Source of the DNA: Carposina sasakii
Lineage: Eukaryota > Arthropoda > Insecta > Lepidoptera > Carposinidae
Assembly: GCA_014607495.2 (NCBI GenBank)
Contig: CP053162.1
Location: 2,922,469-2,986,468, forward strand
Length of the DNA: 64,000 bases
Direction of reading: 5' to 3'
Of this stretch, positions 44,395 through 55,190 are shown in pieces. A model generated the notes under the pieces. That model did no database searches. It worked only from the letters and a program-made list of their open reading frames with translations, and was not told the DNA's origin. The translations under genes and the position numbers were made by a program. Each line of letters begins with the position of its first letter. Position 1 is the stretch's first letter.

Positions 44395-44580
44395 ACATGT
44401 AATTGATAAATTCAGTTGTACAGGCCCGTGACTGTGATCGAACATACCACTTACGACTGGAAGGCACACGTCTCAGCCCAATGGCTATCATATCACCGCT
44501 AACCTTTACGATTTTACTATCATATCACCGCTAACCTTTACGATTTTACTATCATATCACCGCTAACCTTTACGATTTTA
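44395..44580 (-). mobile_element. SINE-2, inverted, with triplicated 5' end
   Basis: The minus strand has GATAGCCATTGGGCTGAGAC (A-box side), GTATGTTCGATCACAGTCAC (B-box side) and GGGCCTGTACAACTGAATTT. At its 5' end the 32-bp unit containing CACCGCTAACCTTTACG is repeated three times in perfect tandem (44485-44580). Confidence 0.65.
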
Positions 44581-45001
44581 ATAAATTTGATTATCCACTT
44601 TCAAAGTAGAGCACTGAACCATACAATAGTAACCTGGCAACTTTGTATCTGAGTTGAATTTTAACCTAGTAGTTTAATGGCATCATAACCGTGTATATGA
44701 TTACTGTTCTCTCAAGTTTCTTATTACTGCATACAAAATTGCAACTATGGTAAATTGGGCAATATTGTTCTGAAGGCTGATTGTATAGTTTTTGGGTGGA
44801 GATTGATTAAAAGAAATATCTGTTAAAGATATTTATTTAGACATTTAATAATGTTATTTCCACATGTTTTTTACTTATCAATAAAGAGAGGTATGTTTTT
44901 TATGTACAATAAAAAATATTATTTATCTGGCTCTTGACCTATTGTTTGAAAATCATTGTAAGCTTAATCTGCAAATTTGAACTTAAGATTATATATTACC
45001 A
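44581..45001. other. AT-rich non-coding stretch
   Basis: No gene or repeat is recognised. Confidence 0.45.
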
Positions 45002-45321
45002 CTAGTGGACTCCGCCCGCGTGGACTACAGAAAAAAAAATGTCGAAATTATCCGGGATAAAAACATTTTCCCGGGATAAAAAGTAGCCTATATGTTAAGT
45101 GGGACCTGTCACATTATATTCCTGAAAACTGCATCGAAATCGGTTCAGCCGTTTCTGAGATTAGCGTGCACAAACGCACAGACAAACCGACAAACAGACA
45201 AAAATTTCAAAAATCATTAATTTGGATACTATTGCGTTGATAAAGGTGTCCTATAATATTTTTTCTCATATATCTTCCATGTACATACTGCGACACGTTA
45301 CATTTTTATTATATGTATAGA
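45002..45321 (-). mobile_element. HEL-1 Helitron-like element
   Basis: 3' end (minus) CACGCGGGCGGAGTCCACTA, G before T, with a shortened hairpin. 5' end TCTATACATATAATAAAAAT after A. All HEL-1 internal blocks are present. Confidence 0.8.
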
Positions 45322-45942
45322 TAGATTGGCCGTTAATGAAATAAGAAACAAATTGATTTTAATACCACATTCCAGTCAGTAGTTACTAGAAAGACCCCAT
45401 AATGAGCACTTTTTCTGTATATGTAAGCAATAAATTTAGTTTCCCCTTCTGCACCCTCGCCCTTAGAAGCAACAGTTGTGAAGATGGATGATCTAACGTC
45501 GTCGTGGTGTTAATGTGATACATTACTTGATTCTACTTATCGAACTAGAGATAATCGTAGTGGCGCATTTCGTGATTCTCGAGAGTCGTGAGTTCTGGGT
45601 TCGAATTCTGCACGTCAAACAGAGGTATGTCTAAGACCTATTTGGTACTTGGTGTATTTCGGAATAAACATTTTATATGCAGTTACACAGATAACATAGT
45701 CACACATACATAGTCACTAGCGCCATCATCCAAAAGAACTATTTGGTGAAACGCATTCTTCTACAGGAAGGTATAGATAATAGAATTATAACTGAAAGAA
45801 AACTTTTAGAGGAAGTTTATCACAGTGCGTCCCCCATCTGAGGTAAAAAGGGGTCATATGAGAGGGTTACTAATGTACCCACTTGTACATATAAACCTTG
45901 AGATGGAGATCAATGCTGAAACACTTATTTACTACTTCTTCA
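45322..45942. other. Non-coding stretch with small repeat relics
   Basis: A tRNA-like B-box (GAGTTCTGGGTTCGAATTCT) at about 45590-45610 may mark a decayed SINE. At about 45717-45760 lies an inverted fragment of the small MITE at 25492. Confidence 0.4.
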
Positions 45943-46925
45943 TCTATACTAATATTATAAAGAGGTAAACTTTGATTGTTTGTTTGTATGTTTGTTTGTT
46001 TGTTTTTTTGCAGCGAATAGGCTCCGAAACTACTGGACCGATTTCAAAAATTCTTTTACCTTTAGAATCTTTATTGGACCCGAATGAACATAGGCTATAG
46101 GGTGTCGCATCATTTCCGCTGGGCTGGAATAAATATGAATTGAATACAAAAAAAAATACCATTTGATGTTTTGAGGTATAAGTTTGACATACACCATAAA
46201 ATAACAAATCCCCAGAAGGAGTCATCAAGGACATATGTATTCCGGGTAGTAAAGCAAAAACGAGTCAAAAATCCCGCATCGTCCGCTCATCTTACCCGCC
46301 GATTGTTGCCAAATAGATAAATATCAGTTTTTTAGATACAGTAAATAGGCTGTAAAAATTTGACATACTAAAAAGTTGCTTCAAAAGTGTGCGTTGATCA
46401 CGGGTTCTGGGAATTTATTATTCTGTGACGTACAGATGACATGACACAACATGACAGATGAAATTTGTTTTTTTTTTGTTTGGTTTATCCCGAAGAAAGA
46501 GCACGAGGAATACAGCATCCATACAGCCATTGTTTTTAGTTCTGATGCTTTCTGAATTTATGATAACGATGATGAATGGAAACGTCGGGAAAATCCTCAA
46601 AAACGAGTGTAAAATTAGTCAAAGTCAAAAAGAATTGCGAAAACAAGATACCTACATGACCCCACGAAGAAACGGACACATGTATACAAATAAATTTTAA
46701 ATTTCACAAATAAATTACACCCACTCCCGGAACGGGGCAGACAGGAATTCCAAATTTTTACCTAAATTTCCACTGTACCGGAACAGAAGCATATCCAATA
46801 AGTATAAAAATAAACCGTTTGACGTACACAGATGAAATTTGGTATATATGTTTGTTAGGGGGTGTAAACGGAAATTTCAAATTTTAGAGGATATGTACCG
46901 AAGCGAAGCGAGGGCGGGTCACTAG
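45943..46925 (+). mobile_element. 983-bp Helitron-like element
   Basis: It starts TCTATACTAATATTATAAAG after A, with a GTTT-rich run and GAAACTACTGGACCGATTTC. It ends GAAGCGAAGCGAGGGCGGGT, CACTAG before T. Both boundaries fit a Helitron. The interior has no open frame longer than about 96 codons and no helicase motif, so it is non-autonomous with unidentified filler. Confidence 0.7.
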
Positions 46926-47395
46926 TATGTTATAACGTTGTAAGTTGGTAACTATTTCCTTTTTATTAACCGACATCAAAAAGAGAGGTTATCAATTCGC
47001 CTGTATGTTTTTTTTTTTAATGTGTGTTACCTCAAACCGATTTCAATTTTTTTTATAGTTGGTCATGGTATACTTCCAGATTGGTCCCATATTCACCATA
47101 TCAGGATCTGATGATGGGATCTTGGAGAAATCGAGGGCAATCCTCGAATATTGTAAGCACATGTAGTCTGTTTTTATACTTTTACTGAGCGTTTTGATCA
47201 CCTACATATAAAACATAACATCTGATGATGGAATCTCTAAGGAATCTAGGGATATCCTCAAATATAAAAGGCACGAGTAGTCCGTTTTTAGATTTTTATA
47301 GAGAATTTTGGTCAGCTACACATAATATAAAGGAAACGAGGGTCTGATGATGGAGCCGCCGAAAAACAGATAGTGGAACTTTTTAGTAACAAAAT
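46926..47395. other. Non-coding stretch
   Basis: Two related segments containing ATCTGATGATGG (about 47104 and 47220) and further GATGATGGA-type words suggest an old short tandem duplication. No gene is recognised. Confidence 0.4.
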
Positions 47396-47461
47396 CCCCC
47401 TATGGCAGGGGGAGGCCTAGGTCCAGAGTAGTGGACTGCAATAGGCTTATGAAGATGGAGA
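47396..47461 (+). repeat. LINE 3' tail fragment
   Basis: CCCTATGGCAGGGGGAGGCC, TAGGTCCAGAGTAGTGGACT, GCAATAGGCTTATGAAGATG. Confidence 0.7.
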
Positions 47462-47799
47462 TAATAAGATAACAAATATAATAAATTAAGTCGTGTAATT
47501 ATATGTTCCGTTAAGCCGTGTCCTAAGTAAGATGGTTATGGTAAGAGGAAGAGGTAAAATGATTGGGAACAGGGCAGGAAGAAGGAGTGCAATTATATGT
47601 TGCATATATTCTAAGACATCAAATTTCGAAGCCTAGTCATTTCACTCTGTGCCCTTTCGTCATGTGGCCGATTTAATAATTTGCTGGCATCTAAATCTGA
47701 CAATATTATGCCTTCTAAACTTCGTAACCGGCATAACGTAACATATATTTTAGAAAAAAAATTCTTTAGTTTTGGCTCATAGGGGCGGAAGTCGGTTTT

Positions 47800-47955
47800 T
47801 CGTTTTAAAAAAAAATATTATATATATGTTTTTAATAAATGAAATAATTCTTCACCCGATTGGGACTCGAACCCACGACCTCTTGCATTCCGTGCGAAGC
47901 TCTCACCAACTGAGCTACCGGGTCAATTACTCGGATGACGAATTTGACCATCTCT
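47800..47955 (-). mobile_element. SINE-3 with complete tRNA-like head
   Basis: On the minus strand ACCCGGTAGCTCAGTTGGTG (A-box, GCTC/GAGC D-stem) is followed by GGTCGTGGGTTCGAGTCCC (B-box) and ATCGGGT, which pairs with ACCCGGT as an acceptor stem. The anticodon arm is poorly paired and lacks a standard loop, and a body common to two other copies follows. It is therefore a tRNA-derived SINE and not a tRNA gene. Confidence 0.75.
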
Positions 47956-48112
47956 TTTAAACTTTTCATTCTTACATTACGTTTTTGGCAACGTTATTTT
48001 TTTTATCCCGATAGCTATACACTAGCCAAATGTCGGTAAACAAAGCTGAATCCCTCAGCACAATGTTTAATATTTCCTTTTTATTTAAATTTTCGTGCCG
48101 ATTATTTATTAC

Positions 48113-48255
48113 CTGTGCTCTGTACTGATGCGGGCTTCACGAGAATGTATCAGCTGCATCTCCGTCCGTGCATGTTGTAAGAGTCGACTGAGGATCCCGG
48201 GCATTTTTTCCTTTATGATTCTACATTTTTGGCTTCCCCATTTCAAGAATTGTTA
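48113..48255 (-). repeat. R200 repeat, internally deleted
   Basis: The minus strand shows GGGGAAGCCAAAAATGTAGA joined to the distal blocks CGACTCTTACAACATGCACG and GATGCAGCTGATACATTCTC. The middle of the repeat is lost. Confidence 0.6.
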
Positions 48256-50364
48256 TGCATTAATTTTCGTACCTAATTACATTCAAGGGTTAGGATTTTT
48301 TTAGCATAACTAACTTATATATACTTGTTAATTATTTACAGTACAATGGAAAGAAAAATAGGTATTACTAACATTAAAAGTGTCAGAGTACTCGTATTTG
48401 CCTCGCGTCCAGAGGTTAACAAGTGAGGACAAAAGAGGGAAATGTGTAGTGGTTTTCGTTTCCGGTAACATGGCGGTAGATTTATGAAAACATTTATAAG
48501 TTTTGGAAGTTCTCGAATAATATTTGCCTATGCTTAATTAAATATAGCTTTGGGTGGTAATTGTGGCGAAAAAACTTAGGAAAAAAATCGTGTTTATTAT
48601 TAAATCCATAGTTATGTTAAAACACGCAGGCTCCATATTATTTTGTTCTTTTAAATCATTAGCCAAAACGTTTTCGTCATTGTAAAAACTGCATGCAATT
48701 AAACTGTATGTTCTTTAGTTTTAGGCTACATTTCTTTCTACTAAAGATAAACAACTATGCAAGGTTACCATTGCCACCGATGCGTGTAATATCGCACGTG
48801 GTCAATGTATGATGCCAATGAATTAATCATTGGTGGAAATTAAATGAATCCATCGCAACGCAGCATAGTGTAGTAGCTATATGTTATATGTATAAATATA
48901 AGGGTGCCTATAAATGGATGTAGGTTAAAAAAATAAAGGTTACACTACTCCTGTACTTGCTCTCTCCATTACATTCCACTTTGTGAATTTGTGTTCGTAA
49001 TACGCGCCTAAAACAATTTTATCCCAAAAACAACTCGGCAAAGAGGTCCATTTTCCGTCCGACAACCTCCTTTAACACTATGAGGTAAACGAACTTGTTT
49101 GTTCCTTTTGTTTTTGTCAAATCATGCTCCAGATGTTAGGACATAGAGAAAGAAAACACTTAGTCATAGAGGAATAAGATGTTCTAGAGTTATTCCTCTA
49201 TGACTTAATTCATAAACGCACATCCTAAACCATACATTAGAAACTTGAAATTGGAGGGTGTGTGACTTTAATTGAAGGAAACAGGAGAAACGGCGGTATA
49301 TAAAATTCTAAAAGAACTTTAGTCTACTTGATAATAAAGATTTTATCTGAAAATATAAAAACATCTGCCTGCACACATTGCGCCTTTCTACGGAAAAACA
49401 GTTGATCAAACTATGCGTGTGGAATACGGAAAATCAGTTATTTTTCCACGAAAAGACTAGCCAGCCTGTCCCTGGCATATCCCACGATAATATGTTAATT
49501 CCACTATTTTATCATGACAAGCTTTTAGTTAGACTATTACCAAGCTTAAAGTAATTTGAGTAAGGATAATTCCGTGAGCCGGAATTAGCTACTAAATGCC
49601 CCTATACAATAACATCGTATTTAATTTCCCAAAGCCGCAGGATGGGAGATACCGTAGACAATTGTTTCCGGGGCATTTCCGCCGGAAGTCACCATTTTCC
49701 GCTCATCTATACTCTATGACCCAGCAAGTTTCAGAAGTGGGATTTAGTGTAAGGTGCTGCTCTGTATAATTTATCTCAGTCTGTATAGTAGCACATTTTG
49801 TGCATTACATATTATACATAACGTCATACAGCTTTAATTAAAAGCATTTCTGAGTACTATTTAACTGGTAATTTATTAGGTAGAGTAACTTAAAATATTC
49901 GTAAAATTTAAATAGGTACGCTTGATAAATATTGAAGTAAATGCTTAGTATATTTATACGTGAAGCAAAATATTTTGTACTCGACAATTGCGCGAACGAA
50001 TTTTTTTTTACCTAGATCATGGACTAGAGATCGATTATCTTAGAAATACTCTAATAATATGGCCTTATTTCAGGTGTATCCTTAAGACATTTTATTTAGT
50101 TTTTTTTCAAGCATCTGATTTGGATTTTCTAAGTAACCATAATATACTCATAACAACTTAAATTGTTGTATGTGCTGTTAAAGTAGCCAGTTTAATACTA
50201 AAGTGGGTTTTGTATTACCCTCTCGACGGCTATCATAAGTTACCGTACATTAATACGAGCTTAGTGCGGGATTGTATAGTGGGATAGTAACTGTTCTAAC
50301 TATAAAGTAAGTACGTAGCTTTTTCACTTAACATACCACTTCTATTCCATTCTGTATTTTGTGT
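48256..50364. other. Non-coding stretch
   Basis: No gene is recognised. A 16-bp perfect hairpin lies at 49162-49205 and a degenerate CG-A right end (TTTTTCACTTAACATACCAC) at about 50322-50356. Confidence 0.45.
49162..49205. repeat. 16-bp perfect hairpin
   Basis: AGTCATAGAGGAATAA (49162-49177) and TTATTCCTCTATGACT (49190-49205) pair around a 12-base loop. No further repeat structure is visible. Confidence 0.7.
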
Positions 50365-50590
50365 TACAGCTGCTTCTCTTCCCAGGCATACTGTACTTAC
50401 AAGTCAGTAGAGGGACAAGAGGGTCTTTGTGTTTTGTAGGCGATGGGCTGACCACCTGTCACTACTAACCGAACTTGTACATCTCAACTATACCCTCAAA
50501 ATTGGTCAGAAGTGGCACCATGTGGTTCTAACGGCCCTTGGTGCTCTGCCTACCCCGTAAGGGATAAAGGCGTGATTATATATGTAGGTA
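50365..50590 (+). repeat. R230 repeat, full length
   Basis: ACAGCTGCTTCTCTTCCCAG, GAGGGACAAGAGGGTCTTTG, CTGCCTACCCCGTAAGGG, GGCGTGATTATATATG. Same orientation as the copy at 33858. Confidence 0.75.
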
Positions 50591-51020
50591 ATATGTATTT
50601 TGAGTTAATATGAGGAAATGTCTATAACTCGTGAGAATTACGTCAATTTGGATTTACCGTGCAAATTGGAGGAAACGTTCAAGTTTACGATATACTAAAC
50701 CAGAACGTTAAGATATAGTGCTATAATGCTGCGTCTACAGTCGGGAATTATATATTTGTTGATTACGTAGGCAACCCAATGTGGAAAAATATAAATGAAT
50801 CCAATGGTCAATCTGAATTAATTAATTTAGATTGGAACTATATTGTATTTGGCAAAGATAGAATAACCGGCCACTTATGTTTTATTTTTCTTGATTTATT
50901 TAAACCTTTTTATAACTATAACAATTCTAATTCTATGCCGCTGTATTGTGAATATAGCAAAAAACTTTTCTTAAACTGACTGATCGACAGCGCATAAACA
51001 CTATGCGCAGTCGCAGCCCT
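50591..51020. other. Non-coding stretch
   Basis: A 66-codon frame at 50779-50979 has no recognisable domain. No repeat is recognised. Confidence 0.4.
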
Positions 51021-51169
51021 ATGAAAAACGCAGTCTATTTACTTAACTTTGGACCCTAATATTTTGGAAACCAGACATTTCACAGGTATGCTTCCAAGGA
51101 GAAAAATTATCGTGATGATGGAGGAGATTACGTAGTTTTCGGGAACGTTGACGACCAAAAATCAACCTG
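51021..51169 (+). mobile_element. CG-B MITE, right half
   Basis: From GAAAAACGCAGTCTATTTAC to CGACCAAAAATCAACCTG, then TA. The left half is lost. Confidence 0.75.
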
Positions 51170-51341
51170 TATAAACTAGCATCTATTTAAGTCCACAGCG
51201 CATTAACACAACTAAAAATCTATAAATAAACTGACTTTTTAAAAAAAATTTAACCGACTTCAAACTTTAACTTAAAAGCGATAAATAACGTAACTAATTT
51301 ATCTACTTAATACATATTAAATATCTAAAATTATTTAAATA

Positions 51342-51658
51342 CTAGTGGACGCCCGCGACTCCGTCCGCGTGGACTACAGAAAAAAAAACAAAATATCGAA
51401 ATTATCCGTGATAAAAACATTTTCCCGGGATAAAAAGTAGCCTATATGTTATGTGGGACCTGTCACAATATATTACTGAAAACTGCATCGATATCGGTTC
51501 AGCCGTTTCTGAGATTAGCGTGCACAAACGCACAGACAAAAATTCCAAAAATCATCGTTTTGGGTACTATTGCGTTAATAAAGGTATTCTATAATATTTT
51601 TTCTTATATATCTTCCATGTACAGACAGCGATCCCTTACATTTTTATTATATGTATAG
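51342..51658 (-). mobile_element. HEL-1 Helitron-like element
   Basis: 3' end (minus) GCGGACGGAGTCGCGGGCGT, CCACTAG before T. HEL-1 blocks are present and the 5' end is near ACTATACATATAATAAAAAT. It lacks the extra AAACCGACAAACAGAC repeats. Confidence 0.8.
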
Positions 51659-52262
51659 TTTTACAACTAAATACCTAATACTTTAACAAAGTCATCTTTA
51701 ACTATTTAAATATTTATAATTATCACTTATTTTTTGGAGTCAGTGCCAGCCAAACAAATAAATGTAATTAAGAAAACTGACCGACACTACAATTTATAGT
51801 AAAACCAAGAATAGGAAATTGCATTACCCATGATAAATTAATCACTTTGCCCATGGTATTATTAATAATGGCCGGCCCTTAATAATGCCCAGTTAATCAC
51901 ATTGCCCGTAACATATATACATAATATATTATATAACAGCTGCTTTTTATGTTTATCAACCTATAAAACTAACTTAGAACTACTTATATTATACAACATA
52001 TTTCCCAAACATTTCAGTAAAACAAAACAGGTCATTTTCACAAGAGGGCAAATATGTAAATCCAATACCAGATCCCTCATGTTGTGCTGAAATGCGGGGT
52101 ATTAGAAGGAATGTAATTTACAAACAATACAACAGAAGTACGGAATTAATCGGGCTCGAGCTTCATGCATTAAACATCATCTGGTTTTGATGGATTTATG
52201 TATGATTCTGACAGGTTTTACATTTTTTGGCTTAGGAATTAGAATTGTAGTCACAAGACGGG
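51659..52262. other. AT-rich non-coding stretch
   Basis: No gene or repeat is recognised. Confidence 0.45.
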
Positions 52263-52500
52263 GACATACATACATACATATAATCACGCCTTCATCCCTT
52301 ACGGTGTAGGCAGAGCAACAAGGGCCGATAGAACCACAAGGTGCCACTTCTGACCAATTTTGAGGGTATAATTGAGATGTACAACTTCGGTTAGTAGTGC
52401 TAGGTGGTCAGCCCATCACCTTCAAAACACCAAGACCCTCATGTCCCTCTACTGACTTGTACAGTATGCCCGGGAAGAGAAGCAGCTGTAGTATTATAAG
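52263..52500 (-). repeat. R230 repeat, full length, inverted
   Basis: It starts with (CATA)n TAATCACGCCTTCATCCC, includes CCACTTCTGACCAATTTTGA and TCCCTCTACTGACTTGTAC, and ends GGGAAGAGAAGCAGCTGTAG. Inverse of 33858. Confidence 0.75.
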
Positions 52501-52555
52501 TTTTTTTTCACTCCCAGAGCAGCATAGAAGAATGTAATATACCTGTAGGTAAATG

Positions 52556-52790
52556 AAATATGCACAACACTGAAATTCTCGAAATCAGGCAGCCAGAACT
52601 GCAAGATCATAAAGGAGATACCACAGCCGTGTTCAGGATAGCGGGGACAGATGTAAATAATCTGTGACAAGTTGCTAGCTCATCGCCTGAGAGAATGCCC
52701 GAGTTTCTTAGTCGACTCTTACGACATGCACGAGAATGCATAGAGAGAGTTTAGATCTAGTAAATTCCACATCACCAGGAATTCCTTTGG
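52556..52790 (+). repeat. R200 repeat, 3' part mutated
   Basis: GAAATCAGGCAGCCAGAACT, ATACCACAGCCGTGTTCAGG, ATAGCGGGGACAGATGTAAA, GTGACAAGTTGCTAGCTCAT, CGACTCTTACGACATGCACG. Confidence 0.7.
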
Positions 52791-53180
52791 TTCTAAAATT
52801 TTATGCTATACCAGCTGCTTCTGTTAAACAAGCTAGCTAGTAGAAATGTAAATAATACATGTAATAACTAGAAGCGACATACATTATTCTGTTCGTTTCT
52901 CAAAGTGACTTTTATTTTCTCACTGCATTCCCAAGTTCTCTTGGCAGTTCATTAAGCAACGTTATGACGCTGTGTGACGCTATGACGTTCTCAGAACGGA
53001 CACTTGTGTCAGGTCGTGTGTTTATGTACAACTATTGTAATGTCTGTGAGCTGACTTTATTATAATTAATTATAATATACATATTAAAGTGAATGGTTAG
53101 GTTAGAAAAATTATCTACATTCCAAAAAAATAAATTACATACAATACGATTTTTTTTTATTATTACGATTTTATTTATTA
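52791..53180. other. Non-coding stretch
   Basis: No gene is recognised. Contains GGTTAGGTTAG near 53096. Confidence 0.4.
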
Positions 53181-53440
53181 GCTGCGTGGTGCCGGCAGAG
53201 TAGAGTTTGTACCATGCCTGCCTATCCGTGGGTATCGTACGAGGCGATTAAGGGTTTCCGGGAGGTGGGCAGCAGCGCCTCCCGTACTGACAACATAGTC
53301 TGAAAATCACACTGCGGTCACCAACCCGCCTGCCCAGCGTGATGACTATGGGCAAAACCCCCCTGTGGCAGTAGTCTTGTGGCGTGCCCTGGGGGAGGCC
53401 TACGTCCAGCAGTGGACTGCAATAGGCTGAAGAAGATACG
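53181..53440 (+). repeat. LINE 3' end / LINE-tailed repeat
   Basis: GCTGCGTGGTGCCGGCAGAG through GGGCAGCAGCGCCTCCCG to TACGTCCAGCAGTGGACTGC, AATAGGCTGAAGAAG. Full-length counterpart of 4958-5218. Confidence 0.78.
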
Positions 53441-53503
53441 AATTTATAACTTCTCTTTTTTGGACGTCGGTTAAAAATTGAATGCGAAATAATAAAGTAA
53501 ATA

Positions 53504-53545
53504 CTAGCGGCTGCTCACTACTTCGTCCGCATAATTTTTAGAATT
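53504..53545 (-). mobile_element. Helitron 3' end relic
   Basis: The minus strand ends ATGCGGACGAAGTAGTGAGC, AGCCGCTAG before T. Only the hairpin end remains. Confidence 0.5.
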
Positions 53546-53554
53546 CCTGTTATC

Positions 53555-53805
53555 GGGTTATATCGTAAGAGTCGACTATGGAACTTAAGCGTTCTCTCAG
53601 GCGATAAGCTAGCAACTTGTCAGTGATCATTAACATCTGTACCGGCTGGCCTAAAATCGGCTGTGTAAAATCTCCTTTATGATATTGCAGTTCTGGCTAC
53701 CACGTTGCGTTAGTAAACGTGACTATGGGATCTCTTTTATGATAATGCAGTTTTAGCTACCCCATTTCGCGAACACAGCCGTGCTTATATGTATATGTAT
53801 TATAG
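53555..53805 (-). repeat. R200 repeat with internal partial duplication
   Basis: Minus-strand copy in which the segment ATCTCYTTTATGATA-TGCAG-TTYTRGCTACC occurs twice (about 53670-53702 and 53729-53762), followed by CATTTCGCGAACACAGCCGT. It is a tandem or rearranged copy. Confidence 0.65.
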
Positions 53806-54530
53806 GTTGTAAAGGCACCTGCCAGTGTGGCAAAAAAAAAACACAAACAAAAGACTCTCATCTCTGTCAAACGAAGTGAAATGGATAAAAGTCGCATGTA
53901 TTATTTATACGGAAGTCACTTACTCCCAACTTCTTATTATACAACATGAAGTAGTAAAAACGGGAGGTGGGATTAAATTAATCAATGTGGCCACGCCACG
54001 CGACCACTGCAGATACCATAATAGTCTACTACCCTGTCCGCATTAACTTTGTAATGCGAATTTCTATTAATAAATTCTATCAAACTATTCCCTGATTTAT
54101 TGAAGTGTTTACAATATAGAATAATAATAAACTAGGGACGTTCCTTCAATGGCTTCTCATTATTTAACTATATGGCGCACAGATATTTTTTCCTTAACTG
54201 TCTACTGCTATACGGTCAGGTTAATATTTACTGGTGACAGAGATTTGTTGAGGGGTTATTGTATGAAATAATTCGTAATCCACGTCCGCACTTTAAATAC
54301 CTCCTTTATTACCTACTACATGATATCCGCTCTACACTTGCCGAAATCGTTTCTCCTCTCAATTCCTTCTATTTTCGCGTTCGGGCCAATGAGAGGTACT
54401 TAAGTGAATATTTTAGTGAATTTTCTATTTACCCTCAAGGTAATTAGAATGGCGAGTAGAAAATAGATACTTAGTATAAGTATCATCAAATAAATAAGTA
54501 AAAACAGGAGATAGAAGGAATAAAAAATTC
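53806..54530. other. Non-coding stretch
   Basis: No gene or repeat is recognised. Short unsupported open frames are present. Confidence 0.4.
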
Positions 54531-54557
54531 TAACCTAACCTAACATAACCTAACAAG
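54531..54557. repeat. Short CCTAAC repeat
   Basis: CTAACCTAACCTAACATAAC followed by CTAAC: a short run of a CCTAA-like unit, the complement of the insect telomere motif TTAGG. Such short runs are common in insect euchromatin and do not indicate a telomere. Confidence 0.5.
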
Positions 54558-54713
54558 CTGAAAAATTGCCGGTGTTATCAAAAAACCGATTCTAAACTTA
54601 GATACTATATAAAAAAAATACGTTTGACAGCAAAATATCAAAGTAGTCAAATTTAGACGTTGTTTAGCTTAAATAATGTTTAAATTATTTCGTGTAACAC
54701 AGTATACCTAAGT

Positions 54714-55190
54714 CTAATCTACAAACCCCACAATTTTTACTCTAACATTATGGTAGGCAGTTGTCACACCGGTAACGATAAGCGAGAAGCGAGTAAAGCT
54801 ATAAATACGGCAATCAGCAATGAGAAAGTGTACAATTTCGTTAGTTTTGTCGCTGGGGTAAGCGAAGGTGGCAGCGCGACGAGCAATTACTCGCTTGACT
54901 TGCTCGTGCTGTAGAGAAATGTCCAATCGAACGAGAGATCATCGCTTGAGCGTGTTATTTTGTCTCTTACTACAAAACTAGTGGAACGATTCGAGTCGTC
55001 GTCGCCAGCAGTGTGAATAGTCAGAGAATATCTGTTGTACGATTTTTGAGCGAGAAAATCGCCGATTGTTAGTCTTTTCTGGACAGCACGATGGGACAAC
55101 TGACAATACCCACCCACACAGTGATAATAAAACCACCTCAGTCAACAACCTTCCCCGGAACGTAACGAAGGCTCCCATGTAAATGGTTCA
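54714..55190 (+). promoter_or_regulatory. CpG-richer unique stretch, possible promoter or first exon
   Basis: The stretch is visibly richer in CG dinucleotides than its flanks and matches no repeat in the window. It contains an ATG in a short plus-strand frame (from 55090, about 24 codons, GTAACG near its end). It lies about 5 kb upstream of the Trpm exon on the same strand. That frame would leave phase 2 at GTAACG, which does not fit the phase-0 start of the Trpm exon. If it is a first exon it is non-coding or belongs to another transcript. Confidence 0.25.

Noticed and set aside
44485..44580. CRISPR-like array
   Set aside because: Three directly adjacent 32-bp units without spacers, at the end of a SINE in an animal genome. 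It is a minisatellite.
47850..47930. tRNA gene on the minus strand
   Set aside because: The acceptor and D stems pair and the A and B boxes are good, but the anticodon stem has mismatches and the loop lacks the usual T before the anticodon. The same sequence continues into a dispersed SINE body.
54531..54557. Telomeric (TTAGG)n array
   Set aside because: Only two to four imperfect units, far too short, and inside gene-associated DNA.
55090..55164. Possible start codon and first coding exon of Trpm (MGQLTIPTHTV...)
   Set aside because: A donor at GTAACG would give phase 2, while the exon at 60239 begins in phase 0. The peptide has no TRPM similarity.
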